A stretch of DNA of 64,000 nucleotides from Desulfovibrio litoralis DSM 11393 (GCF_900143255.1 NZ_FRDI01000004.1:223233-287232); one strand, 5' to 3'. Shown: positions 41,899-51,669, counted from the first letter of the stretch. Made by a program: numbers and translations. The notes: generated by a model not told the origin, from the letters alone.

Positions 41899-43989
41899 AT
41901 GACTATTCGTAAAAAACTACTTTTAGCTTTTATTACCACAACAGTTTTAACTGTTTTCATTATCGCCGGGATAGTGTTTAAACAGTTTAAAGATTACGCC
42001 TTATCTTCTTTTGTCGCAGAATCTCAACGACAAGTCGAACGCATAGACGAGATTATCAATATACATATGGATAGTGCTAGAAGTACGGTTAAATATATGG
42101 CTTCCATTCCTGAGGTTCGTCAGGGGCTTGGAAAGTTTGATAATTACTCGCAAAAAGCAGAAGAAACTGTTGTTACAAGAGATATTATCAACCCTCAATC
42201 AAGACAGGTCTTTGATGTATTTCATCTGTTTAAAGGAGTAAATCCTTCTCTTGACTTACTTTTTGCCGGTTATAAAGATGGTAGCATAGTAATATATCCC
42301 GGAGCTCCACTACCTGCTGGGTTTAACCCACCTGACAGAGATTGGTATAAAGTTGCAATGAGTGCTTCCGCAGAAACTTCTTTTACCCAACCTTATGTTT
42401 CAACAGATAAAACGGTTGTTAGTAGCGTAATGGCACGCATTAGAGATAATAATAACAATGTTATCGGTGTTGCCGGAATTGATTTTAAATTATCTACGCT
42501 AACTGAGACCTTAAGCAAGCTTTCTTTAGGTAATACGGGTTATGTTGTTGTTTTGGACGGGAATCAAAATGTTATTGTAGATCGCAAACACCCCGATAAT
42601 ATAGGTAAAAATGTCAAGGATATTAAAGACCCTGTTTTAAGCCGAATTGTCAGCGTTAAACAAGGCAGTTTTGATGACGTAATTAACGGTGAACTTTTTA
42701 ATATAAATGTTTTTCCATCAGAATCAACAGGTTGGACAATAGTTATTTTACGCGAAGTGTCCGATATTATTTCTACGGCTGTTGATGCAAGTATGTCAGT
42801 CTTATATGTTGGCTTGGCGGTCTTGTTTGTTGTTTCTGTGGTCTCATTTTTAATCTCTCGTTCAATCGCTCATCCAATTACGCAGTTGGTTGAGGCGTCT
42901 GAAAAAATCGCTCAAGGTAATTTTGATGCTCTGCCTGATGCAAAATTCTTCACAGGCGAACTCGGTCAGCTTTATAAAAGCCTTAGCACCATGATTGTAA
43001 ATTTACGCAACTTGATAAAAAATTCTGAAACGAAAACATTGGAAGCCGAAGAGCAAAGCAAAAAAGCCAAAATTGCCCTTGAAGAAGCCCACCAAGCGTC
43101 TTTAAAAGCAGAACAATCGAAACAAGAAGGCTTATTACAGGCAGCCAATATTTTAGAATCAGTAGTTGCCGAACTTAGTCATTCATCTAATGAAATAAAT
43201 GGGTTAATTAAAGAAACCGTATCCGGTTTTAATGAACAGTTGACTTTAACAACCGAAACGGCAACCTCAATGGGCGAAATGAACGAAGCGGTTATGTCCG
43301 TTGCTCAAAATGCAAGCGAAGCCTCGTTAAATGCAGATCATAGCCAAAAACAAGCTGGCGATGGCATAGTGTTGATGAGTTCTGTTGTAAAATCGATAGA
43401 TACAGTTAGAAACCACGCCCAAGCGACTCAAAACAGTTTGGATATTTTAGGTAAACAGGCTCAAGATATTGGAAGAATTATGGGCGTTATCTCTGATATT
43501 GCTGACCAAACCAACCTTTTGGCTTTAAATGCCGCAATCGAAGCCGCCAGAGCCGGAGAAGCCGGACGTGGATTTGCGGTTGTTGCCGATGAAGTTAGAA
43601 AATTAGCAGAAAAAACCATGCTTGCGACCCAAGAAGTTGCTAGTTCGGTCAAAGCTATTCAAAAAGGTACGGAAGACAGCATAAGCAGCATGCAGGGTGC
43701 TGATTTGGCGATTAACCAAACGGTTGAATATACGAATACCGCTGAAAACAGCATTGTCAGCATTAAAGATGCAATCGTTCTGACCGCCGGTCAAATTCAA
43801 TCTATTGCGACGGCTTCGGCGGAACAGTCTGCCTCAACGGAACAAATTGCCAATAGTGCTTCGAAAATCCACCAGTTGGTCGAAGTAAGTTCTCACGCCT
43901 TAAATGTTTGCTTAGATCAAGTTTCTAAACTAAAAAGCAATTCAAAACACTTGGAAGAACTGGTTGCCTCTTTAAAAAATAAAAAATAA
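41899..43989 (+). CDS. Methyl-accepting chemotaxis protein with dCache sensor
   Basis: A 696-residue chemoreceptor: TM1 about 8-29, a periplasmic double-Cache domain (about 35-285, with PPDRDWYK and [16 protein letters not shown] typical of amine/amino-acid binding Cache), TM2 about 292-315, HAMP (about 316-370), a helical linker, and the signalling domain whose hairpin tip reads [20 protein letters not shown] (about 533-552) and continues [18 protein letters not shown]. The ligand cannot be read from sequence. No CheA-binding pentapeptide tail is seen. AGAGGA precedes the ATG. Directly downstream (55 bases) is a gene for a closely similar sensor domain without the signalling part. Confidence 0.93.
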   Translation: MTIRKKLLLAFITTTVLTVFIIAGIVFKQFKDYALSSFVAESQRQVERIDEIINIHMDSARSTVKYMASIPEVRQGLGKFDNYSQKAEETVVTRDIINPQSRQVFDVFHLFKGVNPSLDLLFAGYKDGSIVIYPGAPLPAGFNPPDRDWYKVAMSASAETSFTQPYVSTDKTVVSSVMARIRDNNNNVIGVAGIDFKLSTLTETLSKLSLGNTGYVVVLDGNQNVIVDRKHPDNIGKNVKDIKDPVLSRIVSVKQGSFDDVINGELFNINVFPSESTGWTIVILREVSDIISTAVDASMSVLYVGLAVLFVVSVVSFLISRSIAHPITQLVEASEKIAQGNFDALPDAKFFTGELGQLYKSLSTMIVNLRNLIKNSETKTLEAEEQSKKAKIALEEAHQASLKAEQSKQEGLLQAANILESVVAELSHSSNEINGLIKETVSGFNEQLTLTTETATSMGEMNEAVMSVAQNASEASLNADHSQKQAGDGIVLMSSVVKSIDTVRNHAQATQNSLDILGKQAQDIGRIMGVISDIADQTNLLALNAAIEAARAGEAGRGFAVVADEVRKLAEKTMLATQEVASSVKAIQKGTEDSISSMQGADLAINQTVEYTNTAENSIVSIKDAIVLTAGQIQSIATASAEQSASTEQIANSASKIHQLVEVSSHALNVCLDQVSKLKSNSKHLEELVASLKNKK

Positions 43990-43994
43990 CCTTG

Positions 43995-44030
43995 ATTTTT
44001 CATGTGGTTGAAAAATATTTTATTTTTTCC
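43995..44030 (+). terminator. Possible weak terminator between chemoreceptor and sensor-only gene
   Basis: ATTTTTCA pairs with TGAAAAAT around TGTGGT, followed by ATTTTATTTTTT. The stem is AT-only, so termination may be partial, letting the downstream sensor gene be co-expressed. Confidence 0.4.
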
Positions 44031-44044
44031 CTAGAGAGGAAAAC

Positions 44045-45040
44045 ATGCCTATTCGTAAAAAATTATTTAGAGCCTTTAATGCTATAATCTTTTTATTAGT
44101 GTTAACCTTATCTTTTACTCTTTTTACATTGTGGACGGTGCTTAACAAAGACAGCGTAAAAACGCCTGTTTCCACTATTAAGAATGAAAATGATCAGGCG
44201 TCTATTATTAGCGAAAAAACAAGTGTTAAAGTTTCAAACTCAAACAATATAAAAGATCAGGCTTCCGCTATTGACCCTCAAGGACAAATTGAGTGCATAG
44301 AAGGCATGATAAATATATATCTGAGTAATATCCAAAGTACGCTCAAATATGTTGCTTCTCTTCCTGAATTAAAAGAAGGGCTGGGCAAGTTTAATGATTA
44401 TTCAAAAATAACAAAAGATATTTTAATAACAAGAGAAAATATTACTCCGGCGGCTCAAAAAGTCTTTGATATTTTTCAGCATTTAAAGAAAAGTAACCCT
44501 GTTATTTACTTGATTTATGCCGGTTATAAAGATTCCAGTTTAGTTGAGTATCCCGGAGATACTCTTTTTCCGGGATATAATCCACCGATGAGAGATTGGT
44601 ATAAAGATGCAATCAGTTCAGAGTCTGAAATATCTTTTATGCAACCTTATGTTTCACAGGATCATACTTTTGTCGGTACTATGGTGGCTCGCATAAAAGA
44701 TAAACAAGGCGAGGTGGTTGGTGTTGTCGGAATTGACTTTGATTTATCAGGGTTATTAGATAAATTAAACAATATTTTACCGAGAGATAAAAGCTATCTT
44801 ATTGTTTTAGACCAAACTGAAACTGTGATTTCCGATTTTAGTAATCCATATAATGCGGGAAAAACAGTAAAAGACCTAAATAATCCTTTTTTGAACAAAA
44901 TTGCGAGTACAAAAGAAGGTTTTTTTGAACATAAAGTAGAAAATCAGCTTTTTAATGTAAATGTTTTTACTTCCAAATCAACAGGTTGGATTATTGCTGT
45001 TGTAGAAAAATCTTCTAAGAAAAACTGGTTTGCTTTTTAA
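44045..45040 (+). CDS. Sensor-only dCache membrane protein (chemoreceptor paralogue without signalling domain)
   Basis: The 331-residue product starts MPIRKKLFRAFNA, like the upstream chemoreceptor ([11 protein letters not shown]), has one TM helix (about 14-34), a 40-residue Ser/Asn/Lys insert with two DQAS segments, then a dCache domain aligned to the upstream one throughout (NPPMRDWYK; YVSQDHTFVGTMVARIKD; STGWIIAV). It stops just where TM2 would begin (EKSSKKNWFAF), so HAMP and the methyl-accepting region are absent. There is no frameshift remnant downstream, and a good AGAGGA site precedes the ATG, so it appears to be an intended product rather than debris. It may compete for or present ligand. 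Confidence 0.75.
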   Translation: MPIRKKLFRAFNAIIFLLVLTLSFTLFTLWTVLNKDSVKTPVSTIKNENDQASIISEKTSVKVSNSNNIKDQASAIDPQGQIECIEGMINIYLSNIQSTLKYVASLPELKEGLGKFNDYSKITKDILITRENITPAAQKVFDIFQHLKKSNPVIYLIYAGYKDSSLVEYPGDTLFPGYNPPMRDWYKDAISSESEISFMQPYVSQDHTFVGTMVARIKDKQGEVVGVVGIDFDLSGLLDKLNNILPRDKSYLIVLDQTETVISDFSNPYNAGKTVKDLNNPFLNKIASTKEGFFEHKVENQLFNVNVFTSKSTGWIIAVVEKSSKKNWFAF

Positions 45041-45100
45041 GCTCTTTCATGTTGCAATAATTTTTGTTGAAATATTCTTTGATTTGGGTAAGTAAGGGGT

Positions 45101-45120
45101 TAAGCGACTTTGTCGCTTTA
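45101..45120 (+). terminator. Short hairpin after the sensor-only gene
   Basis: TAAGCGAC-TTT-GTCGCTTA is a perfect eight-base stem with a three-base loop. The following sequence is TTATAATG rather than a T-run, so termination strength is doubtful. Confidence 0.45.
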
Positions 45121-45156
45121 TTATAATGTTAATTTATTTCCTTAAAAGAGAGTTTT

Positions 45157-45927
45157 ATGAATATTATAGCTATTATTCCCGCTAGAATGGGTTCAAGTCG
45201 TTTTCCTGATAAACCCATGAAAGACATTCATGGTATGCCGATGATTGGGCATGTTGCCTTGCGTACTGCTATGAGTAAAAACTTGAGTGCAACTTATGTT
45301 GCGACTTGTGATACTGTTATTAAAGATTGGTGTGAAGCCAACAATATTAAGGCAATAATGACAAAAGATACTCATACTCGTTGCACTGACCGTACTGCCG
45401 AAGCTATGTTGAAAATTGAACAAGAAACAGGCAAAAAAGCAGATATTGTGGTGATGGTGCAGGGCGATGAGCCAATGGTAACCCCTCAAATGATTGATGC
45501 GGCGATAGATGCTATGTTGTCTAATCCTGAGATCAAAGTTGTTAACTTAATGGCAGAAATGAAAACGGTTGAAGAGTTTGAAGATCCAAATGAAGTTAAA
45601 GTTGTAACCGACTTACAGAATAATGCTTTATATTTTTCGCGTGAGCCAATTCCTTCTCGCAAAAAAGGTACTACTATCGTACCAATGCAAAAACAAGTTT
45701 GTATTATTCCGTTTCGCAGGGATTATCTTTTAGAATTTAACAGCTTACCGGAAGCACCTTTAGAAATTATTGAAAGCGTTGATATGATGCGTATTCTTGA
45801 AAATGGCGAAAAAGTAAAAATGGTTCCGATAACCGAAAGCTCTCTGTCTGTTGATACTCCGTCTGATTTAGAGCGTGTTAAGCTTGCAATGAAAAATGAT
45901 AAGCTTATGCCTTTATATCTAAAATAG
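45157..45927 (+). CDS. KdsB-family CMP-sugar (CMP-KDO-like) synthetase
   Basis: A 256-residue cytidylyltransferase. The N-terminal [20 protein letters not shown] is the CTP-binding signature, followed by [26 protein letters not shown] and [12 protein letters not shown]. KdsB couples CTP with 3-deoxy-manno-octulosonate for lipid A core. This version departs from classic KdsB (GKPMIQHV reads GMPMIGHV, and a lysine-rich segment replaces the dimer loop), so another nonulosonic or octulosonic acid is possible. The next gene begins five bases after its stop and encodes an acetyltransferase, suggesting a small surface-sugar unit. Confidence 0.8.
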   Translation: MNIIAIIPARMGSSRFPDKPMKDIHGMPMIGHVALRTAMSKNLSATYVATCDTVIKDWCEANNIKAIMTKDTHTRCTDRTAEAMLKIEQETGKKADIVVMVQGDEPMVTPQMIDAAIDAMLSNPEIKVVNLMAEMKTVEEFEDPNEVKVVTDLQNNALYFSREPIPSRKKGTTIVPMQKQVCIIPFRRDYLLEFNSLPEAPLEIIESVDMMRILENGEKVKMVPITESSLSVDTPSDLERVKLAMKNDKLMPLYLK

Positions 45928-45932
45928 TTTTT

Positions 45933-46517
45933 ATGAATATTAAAAAGCGTATGACGCTTCATTTTGAAGAGGGATTAAAATTTATCGGAAACTGCCTTCC
46001 GATGAGTTTAGGTATGTTGTGGCGAAGATTTTTATATGGTTTTTTTTTGCAACAAAGTGGCAGTAAGTTAAGAGTTGGTTCAGCCGTTAGCATTCAAGGT
46101 TTAAAAAATATTATTCTTGGCAATAATGTCAGTTTTAACCGATTTTCCTCATTATATGCCTCTCGTGGAGAAATAAACCTTGGAAACAATGTTTTTCTTG
46201 GTGATTTTTCGTCAATTAATGCTAATGATGCACACGTTAAAATTGGTTCAAATGTTGCGATAGGTCCTATGACTATTATTCAAGGGGCAAATCATAATTT
46301 TCAGCGTCATGATATTCCGATAGTAGACCAAGGACATATAGAAAGCAGGGTAGAAATTGCTGATGATGTCTGGATTGGTGCAAAGTCCGTGATTTTACCC
46401 GGAGTTAAAATAGGGACGGGGGCTGTTGTTGGTGCCGGTTCTATTGTAACTAAAGATGTTCCTGATTTTGCTATTGTTGCCGGAGTGCCTGCTAAGATAA
46501 TAAAAATGCGTAAATAA
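45933..46517 (+). CDS. Hexapeptide-repeat O-acetyltransferase (left-handed beta helix)
   Basis: A 194-residue acyltransferase of the maltose/serine O-acetyltransferase group. Repeats of the isoleucine-patch hexapeptide fill 50-150 ([49 protein letters not shown]), and the C-terminal block [21 protein letters not shown] with [12 protein letters not shown] is diagnostic. The His in GANHNF is the likely catalytic base. It begins five bases after the KdsB-like gene, so it probably decorates the sugar or glycan that enzyme feeds. The exact acceptor is unknown. Confidence 0.88.
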   Translation: MNIKKRMTLHFEEGLKFIGNCLPMSLGMLWRRFLYGFFLQQSGSKLRVGSAVSIQGLKNIILGNNVSFNRFSSLYASRGEINLGNNVFLGDFSSINANDAHVKIGSNVAIGPMTIIQGANHNFQRHDIPIVDQGHIESRVEIADDVWIGAKSVILPGVKIGTGAVVGAGSIVTKDVPDFAIVAGVPAKIIKMRK

Positions 46518-46562
46518 TTTGAAGCTATTTTCAGTTTTGCATCTTATTAATAAAAGTAAAAT

Positions 46563-46610
46563 AAAAAACGACTCTGACCGAACAAGCTAGAGTCGTTTTT
46601 GTTTTTTTGA
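46563..46610 (+). terminator. Terminator after the acetyltransferase gene
   Basis: AAAAACGACTCT pairs with AGAGTCGTTTTT around GACCGAACAAGCT, followed by GTTTTTTTGA. The remaining bases up to 46906 are AT-rich, and I see no gene, RNA or repeat in them. Confidence 0.85.
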
Positions 46611-46906
46611 AAAAGCCTAACTCTATAAAAAGTTAATTTTTTATAGGTGTTATATTAATAAAATTTTAGCTTTAGGGATATAGTAATATTTCATATAAAA
46701 AAACAGATAGTTTAAATTACAGCAATTGCATAGGTAACTGATACATTAAACTTGTTATATGTTTTTTTCTATATCCCTTTAAGCCAAATACCAAATGCAT
46801 AATATTGAATTTATAACAAAAAGTTATAATTATTGTTTATCGTAAATCGATATTTTATACAAGTTGTAATTTTGTTTAAGCAAAAGGCAGTAATAACAAA
46901 CGTTTT

Positions 46907-47194
46907 TTAGTTTACTTTATATGACCAATAAGAAAAAGCTTTACCTTTAGTTACCTTTGTTCCTTGAAATATGTCGACATATTTACGTCTTTCCAACCAA
47001 CGAACTGATTCGGTAACGGTTTTCATTTCTCCGGGGATATTTCTCATGTCTAGAGCTTTGCTTCCCAAGATTTTTAATGAGTTAACGATTTTGATTGCGA
47101 GTAAAGAAGGATATTCTTCTTCTGTTGTAATTAAATCAGTTGTTAATTGTATAATATCTTCTTCAAACTGAATAGTATTAGTGCTTCCTTGCAT
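46907..47194 (-). CDS. Small unknown protein, possibly winged-helix
   Basis: Not recognised. The 95-residue product has an acidic N-terminal helical half (FEEDIIQLTTDLITTEEEYP) and a C-terminal half reading TVTESVRWLERRKYVDIFQG followed by TKVTKGKAFSYWSYKVN. The SVRWLERRKYV helix with a following beta-like stretch suggests a small winged-helix DNA-binding domain, but this is a guess. GGGTAGGG lies before the ATG at 47194. It is monocistronic by position, about 200 bases from carbonic anhydrase on the same strand. No signal peptide. Confidence 0.5.
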   Translation of the reverse strand: MQGSTNTIQFEEDIIQLTTDLITTEEEYPSLLAIKIVNSLKILGSKALDMRNIPGEMKTVTESVRWLERRKYVDIFQGTKVTKGKAFSYWSYKVN

Positions 47195-47390
47195 AATGTT
47201 TCCCTACCCTTTTTTTAAAATTTATTCATACTGTAAGTACAATATGAAGCTGGCTGTATTGTACTGTTCGGCATAAATTTAATAAACTTTAGAAAAAGTC
47301 TAGAGATTTTTAAAAAATATTTAACTAATGCTTATCTATATGATATGATTGAAATAAAACAGTTGTTTGAGGTGTTTATTTTGCCTTTTA

Positions 47391-48098
47391 TTACTCATAA
47401 ATACCAAAATCAACATTACCCTTAGCTTTGTTTTTGCTAAATCTGGCGGCATGTTCTTTTTTGTTGTTTGTTATTTTTTTAAATATTCCGTCGTCTTTGT
47501 TATATTCAAACAGCTCTCCGTTCTCAATATCAAAGTACCAACCAAAGAGGCTTAGAGTTCCTTTTTCTATAGCATCTTTTATAAAAGGAAAGGACATTAA
47601 GTTTTTAAGCGAGAGGATAATAGAATATTGTTCTGCTGCTCTTTGGCGTGTTTTTGATGAAGAGTTAGGAAGTTTTTGCAAAACTTCAAGCTTGGCGGGT
47701 AGGGCGAGAGAAATCCAAGGAGCCAAAAATCCCTTTGCATTTGGATTAAAATCATCACGCATCAATGTTTTTATTCCACCACAAAATGAATGCCCGAGAA
47801 TTATAATGCTTTGAACTTTTAAATTGCAAACTGCAAATTCTAAGGCGGCGCTAACCCCGTGAAGCCCGGCATCATCTTCATAAGGAGGGATAAGGTTGGC
47901 GACATTTCTTGAAACAAATATGTCGCCGGGTTCACACCCCATTAATAAAGCCGGGTCTACACGAGAGTCTGAACAGCCTATGACCATCGTTTGCGGTTCT
48001 TGTCCGTATTTTAGGTTGGTAAAACTTGATTCACCGTGTTTGAAGTGTTGTTCTTGGAATTCCAAAAATCCGTCAATAAACTTTTGTATCGTGTGCAT
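47391..48098 (-). CDS. Beta-class carbonic anhydrase
   Basis: Interconverts CO2 and bicarbonate. The 235-residue protein carries the zinc ligands of the beta class: C in VIGCSDSRVDP (about 42, with the Asp/Arg pair), H in IILGHSFCGG (about 101) and C in the same block (about 104). FVSRNVANLIPP and AALEFAV are also typical. Cytoplasmic; no signal peptide. The ATG has only a distant AGG. It stands divergent from the Tim44-domain gene with about 215 AT-rich bases between, which must hold both promoters. Confidence 0.92.
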   Translation of the reverse strand: MHTIQKFIDGFLEFQEQHFKHGESSFTNLKYGQEPQTMVIGCSDSRVDPALLMGCEPGDIFVSRNVANLIPPYEDDAGLHGVSAALEFAVCNLKVQSIIILGHSFCGGIKTLMRDDFNPNAKGFLAPWISLALPAKLEVLQKLPNSSSKTRQRAAEQYSIILSLKNLMSFPFIKDAIEKGTLSLFGWYFDIENGELFEYNKDDGIFKKITNNKKEHAARFSKNKAKGNVDFGIYE

Positions 48099-48313
48099 AT
48101 TATTAAAAAAACCTTATATTTTATTTTTGTGTAATATAACTTAAAACCTTGTATTGATTGTAACATTATGTTTATTTTATCTACAATGCCAATCAAAGGC
48201 AATCTTTTTATTTTTTCTAATGATAAATGTTTTTCACTGAATTAATCAACTTGTTTGAAATGCTTATATCTGATATAAAGATTAAAAATATATATAATAG
48301 GTGTTTTGCAACT

Positions 48314-49315
48314 ATGAAAAAAATAACTATGAAAAAAATTGTTTTAAGTCTTTTTATTTTATTGTTTACAATTAGTCTTTCTTTAACGTTGTTTGAAGAT
48401 TCCGAAGCCAAGCGTTTTGGTGGTGGAAGATCTTTTGGTGGAAGTCGTAGCTATAGCCAACCCGCACCAAAACCAACAACGCCAAATCGTGATTCAAATC
48501 AACAATATCGTGATAGCAACCAGCAAAACACAAAACCTAATCAGGCTAATCCAAACTCCGTTCCTCCACAAGGTAGTCGCTTTGGTGGAATGGGCGGTAT
48601 GTTAGGTGGTTTGTTAATGGGTGGATTACTGGGCAGTATGTTGTTTGGTGGTGCTTTTGGCGGTATAGGTTTTTTAGATATTTTACTGATTGGTTTGGTT
48701 CTTTTTTTCGGGTTGCGTTTTTTGCGTTCTCGCATGGCTGCCAAAGAAAATCTTGGTTTTCAAGGGGCGGGGAACTCGTCGGGTAGTCATACAAGGTCAG
48801 CTCGTGAAGAATGGGAAGCCTTGAAAAATAAAATGACAACTCCAAGTTCATCACCTCAGGGTAATTCTTCTTTTGCAAATTCTTCTCAGGCAGATAGCCG
48901 GGCAGATAATCAGAATGATAACTCTTTTGGGGGTGGAAGTTTAGATTTGCCGAAAGGTTTTGATGTAAAAGATTTTATAGAAGGTGCAAAAACAGCTTAT
49001 ATAAAAATTCAAGAGGGTTGGGATCAAAGAGATGTTTCTCATATCAGCTTTTTACTTACGCCCGAAATGATGCTTCAGGTGCGTAAACAGCTAGAAGAAA
49101 GCTTGAAAAAGGGTAAAACGGAACTGTTGAAAATTGATGCTGAACTTGTGAGCTTTAAACAAAACAACGATAAAGATGAAGCCGGCGTTTATTTTGCTGT
49201 TTTAATGCTTGAAGATGAGAACCAAGAATCTTTTACTGCTCATGAACTTTGGACTTTTGTGCGTGATAAAGGAGAAAATTGGCTTTTAGACGGTATTCAA
49301 CAGATAGAAGAATAA
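48314..49315 (+). CDS. Tim44-domain membrane protein
   Basis: I choose ATG 48314 (MKKITMKKIVLSL; ATG 48329 is nearly as good), since an upstream in-frame ATG at 48227 adds residues before the signal peptide. The product has a signal peptide ending SEAKRFGGG, a Gly/Ser/Asn/Gln-rich stretch, a glycine-rich hydrophobic segment (GGMGGMLGGLLMGGLLGSML) and one more helix. A second disordered region leads to a C-terminal Tim44-like domain (about 220-333: GFDVKDFIEGAKTAYIKIQE, LLTPEMMLQVRKQLEE, WTFVRDKGENWLLDGIQQ). Bacterial members are of uncertain function, thought to act at membranes. About 333 residues. Confidence 0.8.
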   Translation: MKKITMKKIVLSLFILLFTISLSLTLFEDSEAKRFGGGRSFGGSRSYSQPAPKPTTPNRDSNQQYRDSNQQNTKPNQANPNSVPPQGSRFGGMGGMLGGLLMGGLLGSMLFGGAFGGIGFLDILLIGLVLFFGLRFLRSRMAAKENLGFQGAGNSSGSHTRSAREEWEALKNKMTTPSSSPQGNSSFANSSQADSRADNQNDNSFGGGSLDLPKGFDVKDFIEGAKTAYIKIQEGWDQRDVSHISFLLTPEMMLQVRKQLEESLKKGKTELLKIDAELVSFKQNNDKDEAGVYFAVLMLEDENQESFTAHELWTFVRDKGENWLLDGIQQIEE

Positions 49316-49418
49316 TTGAGATGAAATTATATATTGGTCATAACTATGGTTATAGCATTTTTCTATGTTACTCTAGTTTTGACCAGTTTTTTATTTTATC
49401 CCAATAAAAATAGAAATT

Positions 49419-49742
49419 ATGACTAGAATGTGGGGCGTAAACCCTAAAAAAATGTGTAGAAAACACCTACTTGGAGAACATGTGGAAATGCACATGCTGG
49501 CTTCTTCTATAGATACAGGGCGTTCTGTGAAGGGTTTTCAAGACAATAATTGCCTTGATGCTCCATTAATAGAAGAAAGACACAACCAGCTTGCAGACGA
49601 AATGTTGAGGCGAGGCTATAAACATAACAGCCCACTTTATCATCAGAACAACTTAGCATCTACACCCATTGATGTTGACGCTTCGTATAAAGAATTAATC
49701 GCTCGATGTCGTGAATGTTATAAGCTCTCACTTGAAGGCTAA
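49419..49742 (+). CDS. T4 endonuclease V-like pyrimidine-dimer DNA glycosylase
   Basis: The 107-residue protein aligns with phage T4 endonuclease V (DenV) without a gap over the first 23 residues: T2 and R3 (the catalytic N-terminal Thr after Met removal), H16, L17, E20 and the catalytic E23 (MTRMWGVNPKKMCRKHLLGE, then HVE). It also shares GRSVKGF (T4 GKRVRDF) and RHNQLADEMLRRGYKHNS (T4 RQIELIAECLKRGFN). R22 of T4 is Val here. It should cut DNA beside UV-induced cyclobutane dimers. It is shorter than DenV (138). The ribosome binding site is weak. It sits alone between unrelated genes, with no other phage gene. Confidence 0.7.
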   Translation: MTRMWGVNPKKMCRKHLLGEHVEMHMLASSIDTGRSVKGFQDNNCLDAPLIEERHNQLADEMLRRGYKHNSPLYHQNNLASTPIDVDASYKELIARCRECYKLSLEG

Positions 49743-49826
49743 ATATAAAATCATTTTAATTTGATAGTGATGTTCAAGGTTATCTTTTTTTTTAATTTGT
49801 AGCATTAACTTATAAGGAAAAACTTA

Positions 49827-50834
49827 ATGCCTTTGCCTGTTGTAAATATTACAATCCCTGTGTTTAACCGTTTTCATCTTACACAAAAAACGATTCTATC
49901 TTTACGTCGTTGTTCTCAACGCATTCCTTTTGTTATAACAGTTGTTGATAATGGAAGTGAACCTGATCTTGCTCAACGACTTGTTGAGTTTTACAAAGAC
50001 GGTATTATCGACCATTTATTCAGATTGCCGGAAAATATGGGAATTTCTTGTGCTGCCAATATTGGTTGGCAACTTGTTGAGGCTCCTTTTTACATGAAGC
50101 TCGATAACGATATTCAAATTCTTGATCCTGAATGGTTAATTAAACTTTTTCGTCTTTGGTCGCATGGACAACCACTTTCTACTCTTTCTCCTGTTTGGTT
50201 GAATGGAGCAGTTCTTTCTGATCTTTCTTCTGTATGTGAAGACGATAAAAAATTGTTTGAACATGCACAAAGTATTCATACCCCTGATGGAATTTTGGGG
50301 TTTTGTGAAACAAATGGTGCCGGTGCAGGAATTCTTATTCCAAAAGCCTTATCTGACGTGTTAGGACTTTGGAACGAAGATTATGGATTATATGGAGCAG
50401 AAGATGGAGATTACGGTTTGCGTATGGTTTGTTCCGGTTTTCCGCAATATCTTTATTTGGCAACAGGGTTGACAGAGCATCTTGGAGCAGTGAGTAATGA
50501 AAGTTGGGAAGTTGATAGAAAAAAAGAACACAGAAACTTGTTTATCGACCCTCAAGGCGGGTTAGGGCTTTTTAAAATCAATCACTATCTTTATAGTCAA
50601 CACATTCGTACATGTAAAGTGCCTTTGCGTTATGAAGTTGTTGATATTGACAGTAATAATGCTGTGCGTTTGGCTGAACGAGAAGAATATTTACGCGTTC
50701 GTAAGGCTTTGACAAAATGTAAATATCTTTTAGATAAACAAGTAGATGAAAAAGGTAAATATGCTATTTTTGATCCTGAGTTTGTTGCTCTTTTAAAGAA
50801 TATTATGGCTCGTTGTGGTCAGAGCTGTTCCTAA
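49827..50834 (+). CDS. Family 2 glycosyltransferase
   Basis: A 335-residue GT-A fold glycosyltransferase. The N-terminal VVNITIPVFNRFHLTQKTIL, VVDNGSEPDLAQ and the metal-binding DXD-type KLDNDIQIL (about 89-97) are family 2 features; NGAGAGILIPK and YGLYGAEDGDYGLRM lie in the acceptor side, where ED is the likely catalytic base. There is no membrane segment, so it acts in the cytoplasm on a nucleotide-sugar donor. AAGGA precedes the ATG. The acceptor and sugar are unknown; no other polysaccharide gene is adjacent. The 312 bases after it are AT-rich and show no feature that I can name. Confidence 0.85.
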   Translation: MPLPVVNITIPVFNRFHLTQKTILSLRRCSQRIPFVITVVDNGSEPDLAQRLVEFYKDGIIDHLFRLPENMGISCAANIGWQLVEAPFYMKLDNDIQILDPEWLIKLFRLWSHGQPLSTLSPVWLNGAVLSDLSSVCEDDKKLFEHAQSIHTPDGILGFCETNGAGAGILIPKALSDVLGLWNEDYGLYGAEDGDYGLRMVCSGFPQYLYLATGLTEHLGAVSNESWEVDRKKEHRNLFIDPQGGLGLFKINHYLYSQHIRTCKVPLRYEVVDIDSNNAVRLAEREEYLRVRKALTKCKYLLDKQVDEKGKYAIFDPEFVALLKNIMARCGQSCS

Positions 50835-51162
50835 TATTATGTTCTATTAATATAAAACTAAAGTAATTTTTGATAAAAGTACGGCATAGTATTTTTTCTG
50901 GCGCAATGACTAGAATCGAGGTTTATTTTTGATGTTTTTAAAAATTAATTTATAGATGGCTTCTTGTTTATTATTAAGCCTAAGTTCAAATTTTTTCAGT
51001 TTGAATTTGTGTTAAATTAATACAAAAAAAGTTTTATTATTTGGTGTAATTTTGCTTCTGAAATTTTTGATCGAAAATATACTTGTTTTTCATTGTCATA
51101 ACTGGTTTTATAGCACTTTTTTAATGCTGTTTTTTTAATATGATTTATTGAAAGAGGTATTG

Positions 51163-51585
51163 TTGAACTTGGAAAATATATATTTTATAGTCATTTATTC
51201 ACTTTTTGTAACGTTTTTGGTGGTGATTTCTTTTTTTGTCAACCTGGGAATATGTTTTTTAGGTGTAAAATTTTTTAAATTCAAGCCTATCGCTTTGATT
51301 AGTATCACTTTAATGTTAAGTGTTTTATTTTATTTGGGTTTGGGAATAGTTTTTGGGGTATATGCTGTTAAAGGTGAAGACTTTAATTTTTTTGTCTTCT
51401 TGTTTTGGGTTGGAATTTCTATTGCACATTTTTTCTTTGAGAGTCTTGTTAATAAAAAACCTGAATTATTAATGTATTTATTAGCCCCCAAAGGTTTTAA
51501 GTTACACTTATTAACAGAGTTGTTTCGGTGGTTTTTTCTTGTGTGGATATTTTTTCTTGTGTGGATATTTTTTCTCCATCCGTAG
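51163..51585 (+). CDS. Small unknown membrane protein
   Basis: Not recognised. Four hydrophobic helices are visible in about 140 residues (IYFIVIYSLFVTFLVVISFF, ALISITLMLSVLFYLGLGIV, FFVFLFWVGISIAHFFFESL and a C-terminal one). I place the start at TTG 51163, because AGAGG ends six bases upstream; TTG 51148 would overlap that site. The C-terminus contains a tandem 18-base duplication giving FFLVWIFFLVWIFFL, so the end of the protein may vary between strains. The DNA is very AT-rich. It could be a real but fast-evolving gene. Confidence 0.45.
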   Translation: MNLENIYFIVIYSLFVTFLVVISFFVNLGICFLGVKFFKFKPIALISITLMLSVLFYLGLGIVFGVYAVKGEDFNFFVFLFWVGISIAHFFFESLVNKKPELLMYLLAPKGFKLHLLTELFRWFFLVWIFFLVWIFFLHP

Positions 51586-51669
51586 TTTAAGCATCTTTTT
51601 GGTTGCTTATATCTAATAATACCTTTATATTAGATAACAGTAGACTATATAGTTGAATTCGGAGTATAT

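Noticed and set aside
49419-49742. Prophage remnant around the T4 endonuclease V-like gene
   Set aside because: Neighbours are ordinary chromosomal genes; no integrase, structural gene or attachment repeat is seen.
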